Origin: Aeoliella mucimassa
GTDB lineage: Bacteria; Planctomycetota; Planctomycetia; Pirellulales; Lacipirellulaceae
Length of the DNA stretch: 64,000 nucleotides
Reading direction: 5' to 3'
Assembly (NCBI RefSeq): GCF_007748035.1
Contig: NZ_CP036278.1
Location: 6,014,001-6,078,000, forward strand
The first letter of the stretch is position 1. The number at the start of each line of letters is the position of its first letter. Below the pieces are notes generated by a model. That model worked only from the letters and a program-made list of their open reading frames with translations, was not told where the DNA came from and did no database searches. Both the position numbers and the translations under genes were made by a program. Shown here one piece after another: positions 52,218 through 61,944 of this stretch.

Positions 52218-54401
52218 TTAGAGTACGAGTCGTTGTTTCAGTTCTTTGATTTCTTGCAACGGGGCGCTAATGTTGGCGACCTCCCCATCGCGGGCGTTCA
52301 GCTCCAACTCGGCGGCCGGGTTGGTGAAGCAGCCGAAACCAACGGTTCCCGCAGCTCCCTTCAGCCAGTGAGCCAGCTGAGCGAGTGCTTCCAAATCGCC
52401 GCTCTCCCATGCTTGCTGCATGGCGACCGACTTGCTGTCGAACGTATCGAGAAACTCCGACACAATTTCGCGAATCTCCGCATCGCTGGTCGGCAACAGC
52501 GAGCGAATCGGTTCGCCGGTAATCTGGGGAACGGCTGCCGAGGAGCTTGGAGTCTCAGCGGTGCATTTTCCATCGGTGATCGCAATGCATATCGCCTGAT
52601 ACAGTTCGTCGGCATCAATCGGCTTCGACAAGTAGCCCGTACACCCGGCCCGCTCGCACTTCTCGCGATCGCCCTTCATCGCATGGGCGGTGAGCGCGAT
52701 GATAGGCCCTTGGAAGCCAGCATCTCTCAATCGAGAAGTCGCCGAGTAACCATCGAGCACCGGCATTTGCATATCCATGAGGATCACGTCGAAACTCGTT
52801 TGTATCGCCATATCGATGGCAACTTGCCCGTTCTCGGCCTGGCGCACTTTGGCTCCGTTGCGTTCGAGCAACAAGCGAATGAGCTTGCGATTAGTGTCAC
52901 CGTCGTCGACAACCAGCACACTCAATCCGTTGAGATCGCAACTCGGCGTGATTTGTTGCCGGATGTCCCCGCCGGGGAGATGCACTGCAGGCGCGTAGTC
53001 GCCAACGCTGGTGAGGTCGCCGGTCGCTACGCGTACAATAAAGGTACTCCCTTGCCCCACGATGCTTTGAGCGGTCAGGCTTCCGCCGAGGGCTTCGGCA
53101 ATGCGTTTACTGATCGCCAGCCCCAGACCAGTTCCGCCATACTTGCGAGTCACGGTGTCGTCGGCTTGCACGAAGGGCTGGAAGATCGCATCGAGTTTTT
53201 CCTGGGCGATCCCTATGCCAGTGTCGCGGACCTCGACCACCAACTCTGGGTTTTCCGCAGCACTCTCAATTCTGGCAACCACGACCACCGAACCTTGGTC
53301 GGTAAACTTGATCGCGTTCCCCACCAGATTGAGCAGAAGCTGCTTCAATCGATAGGGATCGGTCTCGATCGTACTGGGGATGGTGCTCTCCCAGCGATAG
53401 TCAAGGCCGATACCCTTCTCGGTTGCGGCGACGCGAAGTACCGAAATGGTTTCGGAAATGATTTGATGCGGAGAGTAGGCGATGTTCTCTACCTGCAATT
53501 GATCGGCTTCGATTTTCGAGATATCGAGCACGTCGTTGATCAAGGCAAGCAGATGCTGACCACTCCGCCGAATGGTATGAAGGTACTCGTCGGATTCGTC
53601 GTCCGAGATCGAAAGACGATCACGCATCAACACCTCGGTAAAGCCAAGAATGCCGTTGAGAGGAGTTCGAATTTCATGGCTCATGTTCGCCAGAAACTTG
53701 CTCTTCGTGCGGTTCGCATGCTCCGCTGCGGTGATCGCACGCTTCAACTGCAGCTCGCCCTGTTCGAGCCGATCGGTATGCTGCGCAAGATCTACCATTT
53801 CACGCTGGCTCTGCAGAATGACGATGAGCAAGAAGATGTCTTCGAAAACGACCCACGCCGCATGCTCGAGCCACCGCCATTCCGACGCCGTGGCGATGCC
53901 AAACACCGACTCGGGCCACCAAACTCCGCGAATCAAGTGGTCGACGGCCACGATCAGCGTAGCGGGTGCGAGTACACGAACATCGCGGTACGCAGCAAGA
54001 AACGCGAGGGATCCGAATATGTGAAAGTGCGTCTCAATCCGCCCACCGCTCAGGTGAATCAACAGCGAGGAAAACATGACCTGGCTGCAAGCAATCACCA
54101 TTCGCGTGGTGGTTCGTCCGGGGTGAAAGATCGCCAGCGCGATTGGCATCGATGCGAGCACAAAGCCGCCGAACACGGCCATCGCCACGTGCGGATGCAA
54201 CTCGCTCTTTGCGCCGATCCAAGTGTGAGGCGACACGATCAACGCCATGGCGATGCCACCGACCCATTGCAGCAGCATGAGCACGGCGAACATGCGATCG
54301 GTACGAATGTGAATCGATTTAAACTGGTCTGCCAGCTTCAACTGCACCGAAGGAGAAAGATCGGTAAACTTCGACTGGGCAAACTCAATCAGGGCCTTCA
54401 T
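52218..54401 (-). CDS. Hybrid histidine kinase with receiver and HPt domains
   Basis: A 727-residue multi-domain sensor. An N-terminal membrane bundle (about 38-200) holds the motif LSGGRIETHFHIFGSLAFLA (His125 and His127 of HFH), known in a conserved group of sensor kinases. HisKA with phospho-His242 (NMSHEIRTPLNGILGF), HATPase (about 345-460, with GTGLGLAI), a receiver with Asp543 (ILMDMQMPVLDG) and a C-terminal HPt domain with His678 (LAHWLKGAAG) follow. The start codon overlaps the upstream gene's stop (ATGA at 54398-54401), showing translational coupling. Confidence 0.95.
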   Translation of the reverse strand: MKALIEFAQSKFTDLSPSVQLKLADQFKSIHIRTDRMFAVLMLLQWVGGIAMALIVSPHTWIGAKSELHPHVAMAVFGGFVLASMPIALAIFHPGRTTTRMVIACSQVMFSSLLIHLSGGRIETHFHIFGSLAFLAAYRDVRVLAPATLIVAVDHLIRGVWWPESVFGIATASEWRWLEHAAWVVFEDIFLLIVILQSQREMVDLAQHTDRLEQGELQLKRAITAAEHANRTKSKFLANMSHEIRTPLNGILGFTEVLMRDRLSISDDESDEYLHTIRRSGQHLLALINDVLDISKIEADQLQVENIAYSPHQIISETISVLRVAATEKGIGLDYRWESTIPSTIETDPYRLKQLLLNLVGNAIKFTDQGSVVVVARIESAAENPELVVEVRDTGIGIAQEKLDAIFQPFVQADDTVTRKYGGTGLGLAISKRIAEALGGSLTAQSIVGQGSTFIVRVATGDLTSVGDYAPAVHLPGGDIRQQITPSCDLNGLSVLVVDDGDTNRKLIRLLLERNGAKVRQAENGQVAIDMAIQTSFDVILMDMQMPVLDGYSATSRLRDAGFQGPIIALTAHAMKGDREKCERAGCTGYLSKPIDADELYQAICIAITDGKCTAETPSSSAAVPQITGEPIRSLLPTSDAEIREIVSEFLDTFDSKSVAMQQAWESGDLEALAQLAHWLKGAAGTVGFGCFTNPAAELELNARDGEVANISAPLQEIKELKQRLVL

Positions 54402-55141
54402 CGGTTTGCTCCTTCTGTTGAATGCTCACCGTCGGAGGGCATCAACGCACAGTTGTTATTGCACGTTGCGAAGTCGAACTCCGTACAGAGCTTGCAACCA
54501 AACACCGGCTGGTGCGATATCGCCAGCGACTGCTCCTGCCGAAGTGCTACTAGCAGGTTTCGACTCCCCTGGTTATCACCCTCGTGCCCACGTGACGAGG
54601 TAACACCCCCCGCGAAACAGAGAGCACCGTCGGGTTGGAATAGCATGAGCGTTCCGCTTGTCGTCGCCCCAAATCGGCTCGACTCCTTTCCACTGGTATC
54701 CCAATGGACTTCGGCGAAAGGCAAACGGGCGGAGCGAGTGATGACGTCGGTCGCGCGCCAAGCTCGATCGGCATCCTCCGGCACCGTAGCTACGACGATG
54801 AGTTTGGGTTGCGCCCCATTCGAGAGACCAGCACCGGTGAGGGTTCGCTCCAGCTGCCGAACCGAGGCTCTTGTGCAAGGGCAACGCGGGTGGACGAAGA
54901 ACACCAGCGTCGGGCGGTCACCGGCGAGCACCAGTTCCGAATCGCTCGGCCAACGCTCAAGGCTAGCCAGCGTGGCACTCGGAGCATCGGTCTTGAACTC
55001 GTAACAAGTCGTCCACGACCACACGCCGACCGCGGCTACGCCCCACAGGCACGAAGCAATCATCCAAGTTGTGCCAGTCGGATTATGAAACATATCTGTT
55101 TGAGCAATCGCGTCGCTAATAGTACGGCGGAGCGCAAACAT
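54398..55141 (-). CDS. Membrane-anchored thioredoxin-like CPC protein (RedB-like)
   Basis: A 247-residue protein. One helix (TTWMIASCLWGVAAVGVWSW, about 24-43) anchors a thioredoxin-like domain with PTLVFFVHPRCPCTRASVRQL. The active-site motif CPCT differs from CxxC of thioredoxin but fits RedB-like proteins I recall beside hybrid kinases with HFH membrane motifs. A Cys-rich end (FGCKLCTEFDFATCNNNC) may bind metal. It overlaps the kinase start by four bases. Likely modulates the kinase by redox signals, which is inference. An internal start at Met17 (MFHNPTG) is possible. Confidence 0.82.
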   Translation of the reverse strand: MFALRRTISDAIAQTDMFHNPTGTTWMIASCLWGVAAVGVWSWTTCYEFKTDAPSATLASLERWPSDSELVLAGDRPTLVFFVHPRCPCTRASVRQLERTLTGAGLSNGAQPKLIVVATVPEDADRAWRATDVITRSARLPFAEVHWDTSGKESSRFGATTSGTLMLFQPDGALCFAGGVTSSRGHEGDNQGSRNLLVALRQEQSLAISHQPVFGCKLCTEFDFATCNNNCALMPSDGEHSTEGANR

Positions 55142-55356
55142 AGCTGTTCAGGCGACAGACGAACCGTCTAATATCGAAGTTACGGCCATCCGTTGATCAC
55201 GGACGTGGTTACCCACATTCGCCTTCTAGCAGATATAGGGATTTCTCTAGTTTTTCCAGTTTTTCTTCCAACAAGGCCCGGTCCCGCAATTAACATACGC
55301 CCAGGCGACCTACGTATTTGTTCAACGATGATCTTCTCTAGAAGGACGCTGGTCTA

Positions 55357-56097
55357 ATGATTCGCACTCAAATCGGCACGACCCTGGCGGCATGCTTGCT
55401 CGTCGGATTCTGCTTCTCTCAGCGCGCCCAGTCGGCAGCAATCTCGGTGAATTTCAATAACACCACCGCTGAGAACTGGAGCCTGCAACCCACCGATACC
55501 GCGGGCCCTCTTGGCTCGGCCAACTGGAACAACACCAGCACCGCCAGCGGCGGTCCTCAATCGCTGGTAGACGACCTTGGCGACTCGACCTCGGCCAGCA
55601 TTACCTGGTCGTCGGCCAACACCTGGGCCAATGGCGATAACAACGGCAACGGCGACCGCATTCTGCTGCACCCCTATCTCGACGATGGTGGCACCGGCGT
55701 ATCGGTCACTGTAGAAGACGTACCGTACGCCAAGTACCGCGTGTACGGCATCATCAGCTCCGACCAGAACGGCAACGACTCGACTTACACGACCGGCGAC
55801 TTCATGGTCAACGGCGCGGCTGTTCTGGGTGGCACCGCTATTGCGGCCAGTGATTACGACTACGCCGAGAACAACTTTGCCGGCGATCCCTGGCAGCGTC
55901 TCACCACTTCGCAAATCGGTAACTTCTGGGTTAGCGATGTGCAAACCGCCAGCACGCTCAGCATTGCCGGCCCGGTTCGTTCGGGAGATGAACGCGGCAG
56001 CTTGTCGGGCATCATCATCGAGTCGGTCCCCGAACCAGCTTCGCTGGTTGTATTCGGGCTGGCCACGATGAGCCTGCTGTTTGTACGTCGCCGCTAA
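55357..56097 (+). CDS. Secreted PEP-CTERM protein
   Basis: A 246-residue protein. The signal peptide is MIRTQIGTTLAACLLVGFC, ending QSAAISVNF. The beta-rich body (FNNTTAENWSLQPTD, YAKYRVYGIISSDQNG, LSGIIIESV) is of a type often seen in planctomycete surface proteins; I do not assign a fold. It ends VPEPASLVVFGLATMSLLF and RRR, a PEP-CTERM tail. Third such protein in the window. Function unknown. Confidence 0.85.
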   Translation: MIRTQIGTTLAACLLVGFCFSQRAQSAAISVNFNNTTAENWSLQPTDTAGPLGSANWNNTSTASGGPQSLVDDLGDSTSASITWSSANTWANGDNNGNGDRILLHPYLDDGGTGVSVTVEDVPYAKYRVYGIISSDQNGNDSTYTTGDFMVNGAAVLGGTAIAASDYDYAENNFAGDPWQRLTTSQIGNFWVSDVQTASTLSIAGPVRSGDERGSLSGIIIESVPEPASLVVFGLATMSLLFVRRR

Positions 56098-56144
56098 ACT
56101 CTCAGCGGCTGTCGAACAGCTGGTGTCTTCGCGTTTTGCGTTGC

Positions 56145-57551
56145 TTAGAACTCCGCACTACCTGGAGTGCGGGGGAACGGGATGACGTCGCGAATATTGG
56201 CCATGCCGGTTACGAATTGCACCATGCGTTCCAGACCGAGACCGAAACCACTGTGCGGCACGGTTCCGAACTCGCGAAGCTCGCGGTACCACCAGTAGTC
56301 GTCGAGGTTCAGGTCCTGCTGCCGCATGCGGTCTTCGAGCACGTCAAGTCGTTCTTCACGCTGGCTGCCACCGATGATCTCGCCAACGCCTGGTGTGAGC
56401 ACGTCCATCGCCCGCACCGTGGGGCGATCGGGCTCGGCGTCGTCGTTCACTTTCATGTAGAACGGTTTGATCGTGGCCGGGTAGTTGTACAAGATCACCG
56501 GCGACTCAAAGTGCTGCTCGGTAAGGAACCGCTCGTGCTCGGCTTGCAGGTCGTGTCCCCAGGCAACCGGGAACTCGAATTCCTGCCCCGACTTCTCGAG
56601 TATGTCGATTGCATCGGTATAAGCGACCCGCTGGAACTTACCTTCGGTTACTTTCTCGAGCTTCGCAAACGTGGTGTTGTCGATGCGGTCCTGGAAGAAC
56701 TGCATATCCTCCGCACAATCGGCCATCACGTCGGAAACGATTCGCTTGAGAAACCGTTCAGCCAGTTCCATATTGTCGGTCAGGTCATAGAACGCGACTT
56801 CAGGCTCGACCATCCAGAATTCAGCCAAGTGGCGCGAGGTATTGCTGTTCTCAGCGCGGAACGTGGGTCCGAAGGTGTAGATCTTGCCGAGCGCGGTCGC
56901 GTAGATCTCGCCCTCGAGTTGCCCCGAAACGGTCAGGTACGACGCGCGTCCGAAGAAGTCGCGGGCGTAGTCGATGTTGCCTTTATCGTCCTTCGGAGGA
57001 TTCGCAGGGTCGAGCGTCGAAACGCGGAACATCTCGCCAGCCCCTTCGCAGTCGCTGGCGGTAATGATCGGCGTATGCACCCAAAGGAAGTCTTCGCCTT
57101 GGAAGAAGTCGTGAATCGAGCGGCTGATGCGATTCCGCACCCGCATGACTGCACCAAACGTGTTGGTACGGGGACGCAAGTGGGCCCACTCGCGAAGTTT
57201 CTCGAAACTGTGACGCTTCTTTTGCAGGGGATAACTCTCAGGGTCGGCCGTTCCATGCATCACGATCGAGGCGGCCTGAATCTCGGTTGCCTGTCCCTTG
57301 CCACCCGACTGTTTGACTTCGCCTTCGACAGTCAAACTGCTTCCCGCCGAGAGATGCTTGATCTCCGACTCGTAATTTGGCAGATCACCATCGGCGATGA
57401 TCTGTATGTTGCCGAGCGAGGAACCATCGTTGATCTCGATGAAGCTGAACCCGCCTTTCGAATCGCGGCGCGTGCGGACCCATCCCGACAGACGAACCTG
57501 CTGGCCGATGGCTTCAGGTAACCGGGCTTCTTTCACAGAGAGACGTTGCAT
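56145..57551 (-). CDS. asnS: Asparaginyl-tRNA synthetase
   Basis: A 468-residue class IIb aminoacyl-tRNA synthetase. The N-terminal OB fold binds the anticodon ([22 protein letters not shown]). The catalytic domain carries motif 2 ([22 protein letters not shown]) and motif 3 ([17 protein letters not shown]), and the HLAEFWMVE block is typical for AsnRS. It charges tRNA-Asn. The gene is on the minus strand and no other gene appears to share its transcript with certainty. Confidence 0.97.
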   Translation of the reverse strand: MQRLSVKEARLPEAIGQQVRLSGWVRTRRDSKGGFSFIEINDGSSLGNIQIIADGDLPNYESEIKHLSAGSSLTVEGEVKQSGGKGQATEIQAASIVMHGTADPESYPLQKKRHSFEKLREWAHLRPRTNTFGAVMRVRNRISRSIHDFFQGEDFLWVHTPIITASDCEGAGEMFRVSTLDPANPPKDDKGNIDYARDFFGRASYLTVSGQLEGEIYATALGKIYTFGPTFRAENSNTSRHLAEFWMVEPEVAFYDLTDNMELAERFLKRIVSDVMADCAEDMQFFQDRIDNTTFAKLEKVTEGKFQRVAYTDAIDILEKSGQEFEFPVAWGHDLQAEHERFLTEQHFESPVILYNYPATIKPFYMKVNDDAEPDRPTVRAMDVLTPGVGEIIGGSQREERLDVLEDRMRQQDLNLDDYWWYRELREFGTVPHSGFGLGLERMVQFVTGMANIRDVIPFPRTPGSAEF

Positions 57552-57693
57552 GGTGATTGACTTCTTGAAGCGAAACGACTCTCGAAAAAAATACCGAGAG
57601 CTTTGAAGGGACTAAGCGGGACTCAAGCACAACACGGAATGCCATTGCTGGCGGCGGGTTACAAAAAGGATGATTCGCACTTCATCCTGCTTT

Positions 57694-57726
57694 GGCCTTC
57701 GACGAGCCCGATGCTCGTCGAAGGCC
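57694..57726. terminator. Long hairpin next to trxB
   Basis: A perfect 13-bp stem (57694-57706 with 57714-57726), 7-base loop, located 12 bp after the trxB stop. No T run on the minus strand, so it may stall or stabilise rather than end transcription by itself. Confidence 0.55.
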
Positions 57727-57737
57727 GTGGGCATGAT

Positions 57738-58787
57738 TTAGTGGAAACCTTTGGCGGCCAACCACCGCTCGGCGTCGAGCGCGGCCATGCAGCCAGATCC
57801 GGCAGCGGTGATCGCCTGACGATAGTAGTCGTCGGCAACATCGCCGGCAGCAAAGACACCTTCGACACTCGTATTGGTGCGGAACGGAACGGTCCACTGC
57901 AGGTACTTCTTGTCGGTCATCTCCAGCTTGCCTTCAAGAAAAGCCGTGTTCGGCGTATGGCCAATGGCAACAAACATGCCGCCAGCTTCGAGTTCGCGAT
58001 CGTCTTCGCCGACGGTCGACGAAATCCGTACGCCGGTCACTCCGTCCTCGTCGGTGCCGAGCACTTCTTCGACGACGCTGTTCCAGAGAATATCGATCTT
58101 GGGATGATTCTTCGCCCGCTCGGCCATGATTTGCGAAGCACGCAACTCGTCACGGCGGTGCACTAGATACACGGTGCTGGCGAACTTGGTGAGGTAATCG
58201 GCTTCTTCCACGGCCGAGTCACCACCGCCGACTACGACGAGCGGCTTGTTGCGGAAGCGGGGCAGGGCACCATCGCATACCGCACACGCGCTCACCCCTT
58301 TGTTCTTGTACTTGTCTTCCGACTCGAGCCCCAGGTAGTTGGCCCGAGCACCGGTGGCAATGATCACAGCCATGGCCTCGACCTCGTCGCCACCGAGCGA
58401 CTTGAGCTTGAAGGGATGGCTCGAAAAGTCGACTTCCACGATGTCGTCGGTCACGACCCGAGTGCCAAAGTTCTTGGCCTGCTTTCGCATCAGGTTCATC
58501 AACTCGGGCCCGCTGGCTCCTTCCTTGGCGTGCATATCGGCCAACCAAGCGTTTTCTTCGTCGAGCGAATCACGCAGGTAATGGCTCAGATCGCCAGCTG
58601 GGAAACCTGGGTAGTTTTCGACCTCGGTTGTCAGGCTCAATTGTCCCAGCGGCATGGTGCCGTTTTGCCGATTTTCTTCGGTGATAGCGCCTTCGTATAC
58701 CAGCGGTTCCAGGCTGGCACGAGCAGTATAAATGGCGGCCGCCCACCCTGCGGGGCCACTACCGACGATCACAACTTTTTCAGCCAC
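57738..58787 (-). CDS. trxB: Thioredoxin reductase
   Basis: A 349-residue flavoprotein of the low-molecular-weight group. FAD binding is [18 protein letters not shown], the redox-active pair is in [11 protein letters not shown], and the NADPH site is [16 protein letters not shown]. The C-terminal FAD segment is [31 protein letters not shown]. It keeps thioredoxin reduced using NADPH, cytoplasmic. It is slightly longer than E. coli TrxB (about 320). No thioredoxin gene is adjacent; the CPC-type fusions in the window are probably exported. Confidence 0.96.
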   Translation of the reverse strand: MAEKVVIVGSGPAGWAAAIYTARASLEPLVYEGAITEENRQNGTMPLGQLSLTTEVENYPGFPAGDLSHYLRDSLDEENAWLADMHAKEGASGPELMNLMRKQAKNFGTRVVTDDIVEVDFSSHPFKLKSLGGDEVEAMAVIIATGARANYLGLESEDKYKNKGVSACAVCDGALPRFRNKPLVVVGGGDSAVEEADYLTKFASTVYLVHRRDELRASQIMAERAKNHPKIDILWNSVVEEVLGTDEDGVTGVRISSTVGEDDRELEAGGMFVAIGHTPNTAFLEGKLEMTDKKYLQWTVPFRTNTSVEGVFAAGDVADDYYRQAITAAGSGCMAALDAERWLAAKGFH

Positions 58788-58960
58788 GGCAATATCCTTT
58801 ACAGCTAATCTTCAACCGGCTTTCTACGCCAAAGCAGCATTATAGGAGCGTAGTGAATCGCGGTAAACTCAGCCCTTCGGGGCTTGTTGTGGCAAGCCGA
58901 CTGGGAGAAAGGTAAACTATCGAGGGTACTTTCCTCCTCTTTTCCGCAGATCTTCCACGC

Positions 58961-60796
58961 ATGCTTACCATTCTGGTTGCCATTGGTTCGTTTTTCGCGT
59001 TTATCATCGCGTACCATACGTATGGGCGTTGGCTGGGAAGCCGCATCTTTCAGCTCGATCCGCAGCGGACCGTGCCGAGTCACGAACTCCGCGACGACAC
59101 CGATTTTGTGCCCACCAAACGGTCGGTGGTATTTGGACACCATTTCACCAGCATCGCTGGCACCGGACCAATTGTGGGACCTGCGATTGCTGTTTTCTGG
59201 GGTTGGTTACCCGCACTGCTGTGGGTGGTATTCGGATCGATTCTCATCGGAGCGGTCCACGACTTCGGCGCTTTGGTCGTCAGCCTGAGGAACCGAGGAC
59301 AGACCGTCGGCGAGGTCGCGGGGCGGTTAATCTCTCCGCGGGCGAAGCTGCTGTTCCTGCTGATCCTGTTTTTCGCTCTGTCGATTGTCATTGCGATTTT
59401 TGGGCTCGTCATTGCTAATGTGTTCGACATGTACCCGTCGTCGGTCCTCAGTGTATTGGTCGCCGTGCCAGTCGCGGTGGCGGTGGGTGTCTTGGTTTAC
59501 AAAGCGAATGTTGGTTTGCTCTGGCCATCGATCGCCGCGCTGGCAATCCTGTATACAGCGGTCTACTGCGGTGTTTACGTGGAGGGTTGTGCGATTGAAT
59601 TGCCAACACTCGAAGCGTTTGGGCCATTTGGCTCGCCGGTGATTCAGTGGACTGCGTTGCTACTGGTCTACTGTTTTGCGGCTTCAGTACTGCCAGTCTG
59701 GTTGCTGCTTCAACCCCGCGACTACGTGAACAGCCATCAGCTACTGGTGGCTCTGGCTTTGCTCGTTGGTGGGTTGATCGTCGCTGCGGTGCAAGGCAAA
59801 GCACAGCTCGAGAGTGCTCCGGCCATCGCCCAGAACGTGCCGACCGATGCCCCGCCGATCATGCCATTCCTGTTCATTACCATTGCCTGTGGTGCTTGCA
59901 GTGGTTTTCACTGCCTGGTTTCGAGCGGAACTACCAGCAAGCAAATCGACTCGGAGAACGACGCCCAGTACGTCAGCTACGGTGGCATGCTACTCGAAGG
60001 AGCACTTGCCGTGGTGGTGATTCTGGCCTGCTGCGCGGGCGTGGGCATGGGAGTCGACACGGTGGAGGGGCAACCGACACTCACTGGGCGGGCCGCCTGG
60101 CAAAGTCGCTATGCGATTCAGCAAGTCGTAGCCGAAGATGGCACCGTGAGCACGTCCACGCAAGGCTGGAAGACGATGGGGCTCGCCAAAAAGGTGGGAG
60201 CCTTCGTCGATGGTGGAGCAAACTTCGTTTCCGCACTAGGCGTTCCATTGCCGCTGAGCAAGGCGATCATCGCGGTGCTCGTAGCCTGCTTTGCCGCAAC
60301 GACGCTCGACACCGCCACGCGTCTGCAACGATACGTGATTCAGGAACTCGGCAGCTCGCTGAACATGGCACCACTTACAAACAAGTACACCGCAACGACG
60401 GTTGCGGTGGTCGTTGGGGGAGCCATCGCCTTACTGCCAGCACCAGGTAAAGATCCAGGCACCGGTGGCCTGATCCTCTGGCCGCTGTTCGGGGCGACCA
60501 ATCAACTGCTGGCTGGCTTGGCCTTTCTGGTGACCGCTTTCTATCTGCGGCGGCGGAACATTGCGACTTGGTTCGTGGTCGCCCCCATGATGTTCATGCT
60601 ACTCATGCCCGCCTGGGCGATGATCTACAACCTGACCCACGAATGGCAGGGCAATTATGTGCTCATGGGCTTCGGTGTGTGCATCCTGGCCCTCGAAGGC
60701 TGGATGATCGTCGAAGGCCTACTCACCTGGAAACGCGCGCGAGGTGTCCTCGAACAAGCGCTCCCGCCGCTGACGCTCCGCGCCCGCGATAGTTAA
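58961..60796 (+). CDS. cstA: Carbon starvation protein CstA family
   Basis: A 611-residue membrane protein with about 15 hydrophobic helices. The CstA signature region is FVPTKRSVVFGHHFTSIAGTGPIVGPAIAVFWGWLPALLW (positions about 50-90), with GAVHDFGALVVSLRNRG further on. CstA proteins import pyruvate or peptides at carbon limitation. The C-terminal DUF4161-like part (LFGATNQLLAGLAFLVTAFYL) is present. The ATG at 58961 is used. It stands between divergent trxB and convergent fliM. Confidence 0.93.
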   Translation: MLTILVAIGSFFAFIIAYHTYGRWLGSRIFQLDPQRTVPSHELRDDTDFVPTKRSVVFGHHFTSIAGTGPIVGPAIAVFWGWLPALLWVVFGSILIGAVHDFGALVVSLRNRGQTVGEVAGRLISPRAKLLFLLILFFALSIVIAIFGLVIANVFDMYPSSVLSVLVAVPVAVAVGVLVYKANVGLLWPSIAALAILYTAVYCGVYVEGCAIELPTLEAFGPFGSPVIQWTALLLVYCFAASVLPVWLLLQPRDYVNSHQLLVALALLVGGLIVAAVQGKAQLESAPAIAQNVPTDAPPIMPFLFITIACGACSGFHCLVSSGTTSKQIDSENDAQYVSYGGMLLEGALAVVVILACCAGVGMGVDTVEGQPTLTGRAAWQSRYAIQQVVAEDGTVSTSTQGWKTMGLAKKVGAFVDGGANFVSALGVPLPLSKAIIAVLVACFAATTLDTATRLQRYVIQELGSSLNMAPLTNKYTATTVAVVVGGAIALLPAPGKDPGTGGLILWPLFGATNQLLAGLAFLVTAFYLRRRNIATWFVVAPMMFMLLMPAWAMIYNLTHEWQGNYVLMGFGVCILALEGWMIVEGLLTWKRARGVLEQALPPLTLRARDS

Positions 60797-60813
60797 CGAT
60801 CAGATCGGCCCGG

Positions 60814-61899
60814 CTAGGCTTCCTCACTCACCGCGGTGGTGATCTCCTCGCCGATCGAGACGTGCTGTTCTTCGATGGCGTCGACCACGCGAATCGCCTT
60901 GCGACCTTTGAAAGCACCGATGGCGGTGAGGAACTTGGGCCTCCCTTCCACGCACAGCACGAGTGGCGCTCGAATGTCCTTCTCGGTGGTCACGATGTCG
61001 CCCACGCGCAGTCCGAGCAGGTCGGCGGTGGAAATCGTTGTATCGGCCAGGTCGACGATCAACTCCACAGGGGCATTGCCCACCTGGTCGGACAATCGCT
61101 GCAGCGATTCGGCCGAAACCGGGCGTTTGCTAATGGCTACCCAGCTATTCGCACTAAGCTTGTTGCCAATCCGCTCGATGGAGTTGAACGGAATACAGAG
61201 GTTCATCATGCCCCGCACGTTGCCGAGCGTTAGCTCGAAGCTGATCAGCACCACCACTTCGTTTGGCGGCACGATCTGCACGAGTTGCGGATTACTCTCG
61301 ACACGGTCGACGCTCAGTTCCAGGTCGAGCACGTTCTCCCACGCCCGGCGCATTTCCTGCAGAAACAGGTCGGTAATGCGACGAACCAGGCGGAGTTCGA
61401 TCTCCGTGAGTGGTCTGCGTGCGGGGGGAGTGGGGGTGCTACCGCCGCCTAGCAGGCGATCGATGATCGGAAACAGCAGCGACGGGTTGATATCGAGAAT
61501 CAACTGTCCTTCTAGCGGCTTGGCCGTAATCAGGTTGAAGCAGGTGGGGTTCTCGAGACTGAACACAAACTCGCTGTAGGTCAACTGATCGACACTGGTG
61601 AGCTTTACCTCCACGATCGACCGCAGCAACGCCGACAAGCCAGCGCCGAAGTTACGCCCAAAGCCTTCGTGCATGGTCTGCAGCGCCCGCATTTGCTCCT
61701 TACCCACACGCTCGGGGCGTTTGAAGTCGTAAGGAGTAATCTTTTCGCGAGGGCGCATCGGGGGCGCCTTGGCCGTGGGGGGCGGCGGGGCCACCGGTTC
61801 AGGGGCAGCCGCCTCGACACCTGCAGGCGGTCCGGCTTGGGCCGCCTTGGCCTCGTTCAGTAGGCTTTCAACTTCTGCTTGGCTTAGTACGTCACCCAT
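60814..61899 (-). CDS. fliM: Flagellar motor switch protein FliM
   Basis: A 361-residue protein from the ATG at 61899 (MGDVLSQAEVESLLNEAK). The N-terminal motif LSQAEVESLLNE is the CheY-P binding site. A Pro/Ala linker, the middle domain (LLGGGSTPTPP, EIELRLVRRITDLFL) and the C-terminal SpoA domain (VELIVDLADTTISTADLLGLRVGDIVTTEK) follow. It forms the cytoplasmic C ring with FliG and FliN and sets rotation direction. No other flagellar gene is in the window. It is followed (upstream in the operon) by proA, 45 bp away. Confidence 0.96.
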   Translation of the reverse strand: MGDVLSQAEVESLLNEAKAAQAGPPAGVEAAAPEPVAPPPPTAKAPPMRPREKITPYDFKRPERVGKEQMRALQTMHEGFGRNFGAGLSALLRSIVEVKLTSVDQLTYSEFVFSLENPTCFNLITAKPLEGQLILDINPSLLFPIIDRLLGGGSTPTPPARRPLTEIELRLVRRITDLFLQEMRRAWENVLDLELSVDRVESNPQLVQIVPPNEVVVLISFELTLGNVRGMMNLCIPFNSIERIGNKLSANSWVAISKRPVSAESLQRLSDQVGNAPVELIVDLADTTISTADLLGLRVGDIVTTEKDIRAPLVLCVEGRPKFLTAIGAFKGRKAIRVVDAIEEQHVSIGEEITTAVSEEA

Positions 61900-61944
61900 C
61901 GTTTGCCAATCCGTTAGCAATCAAGGCGAGAAACAGCAATTGGC

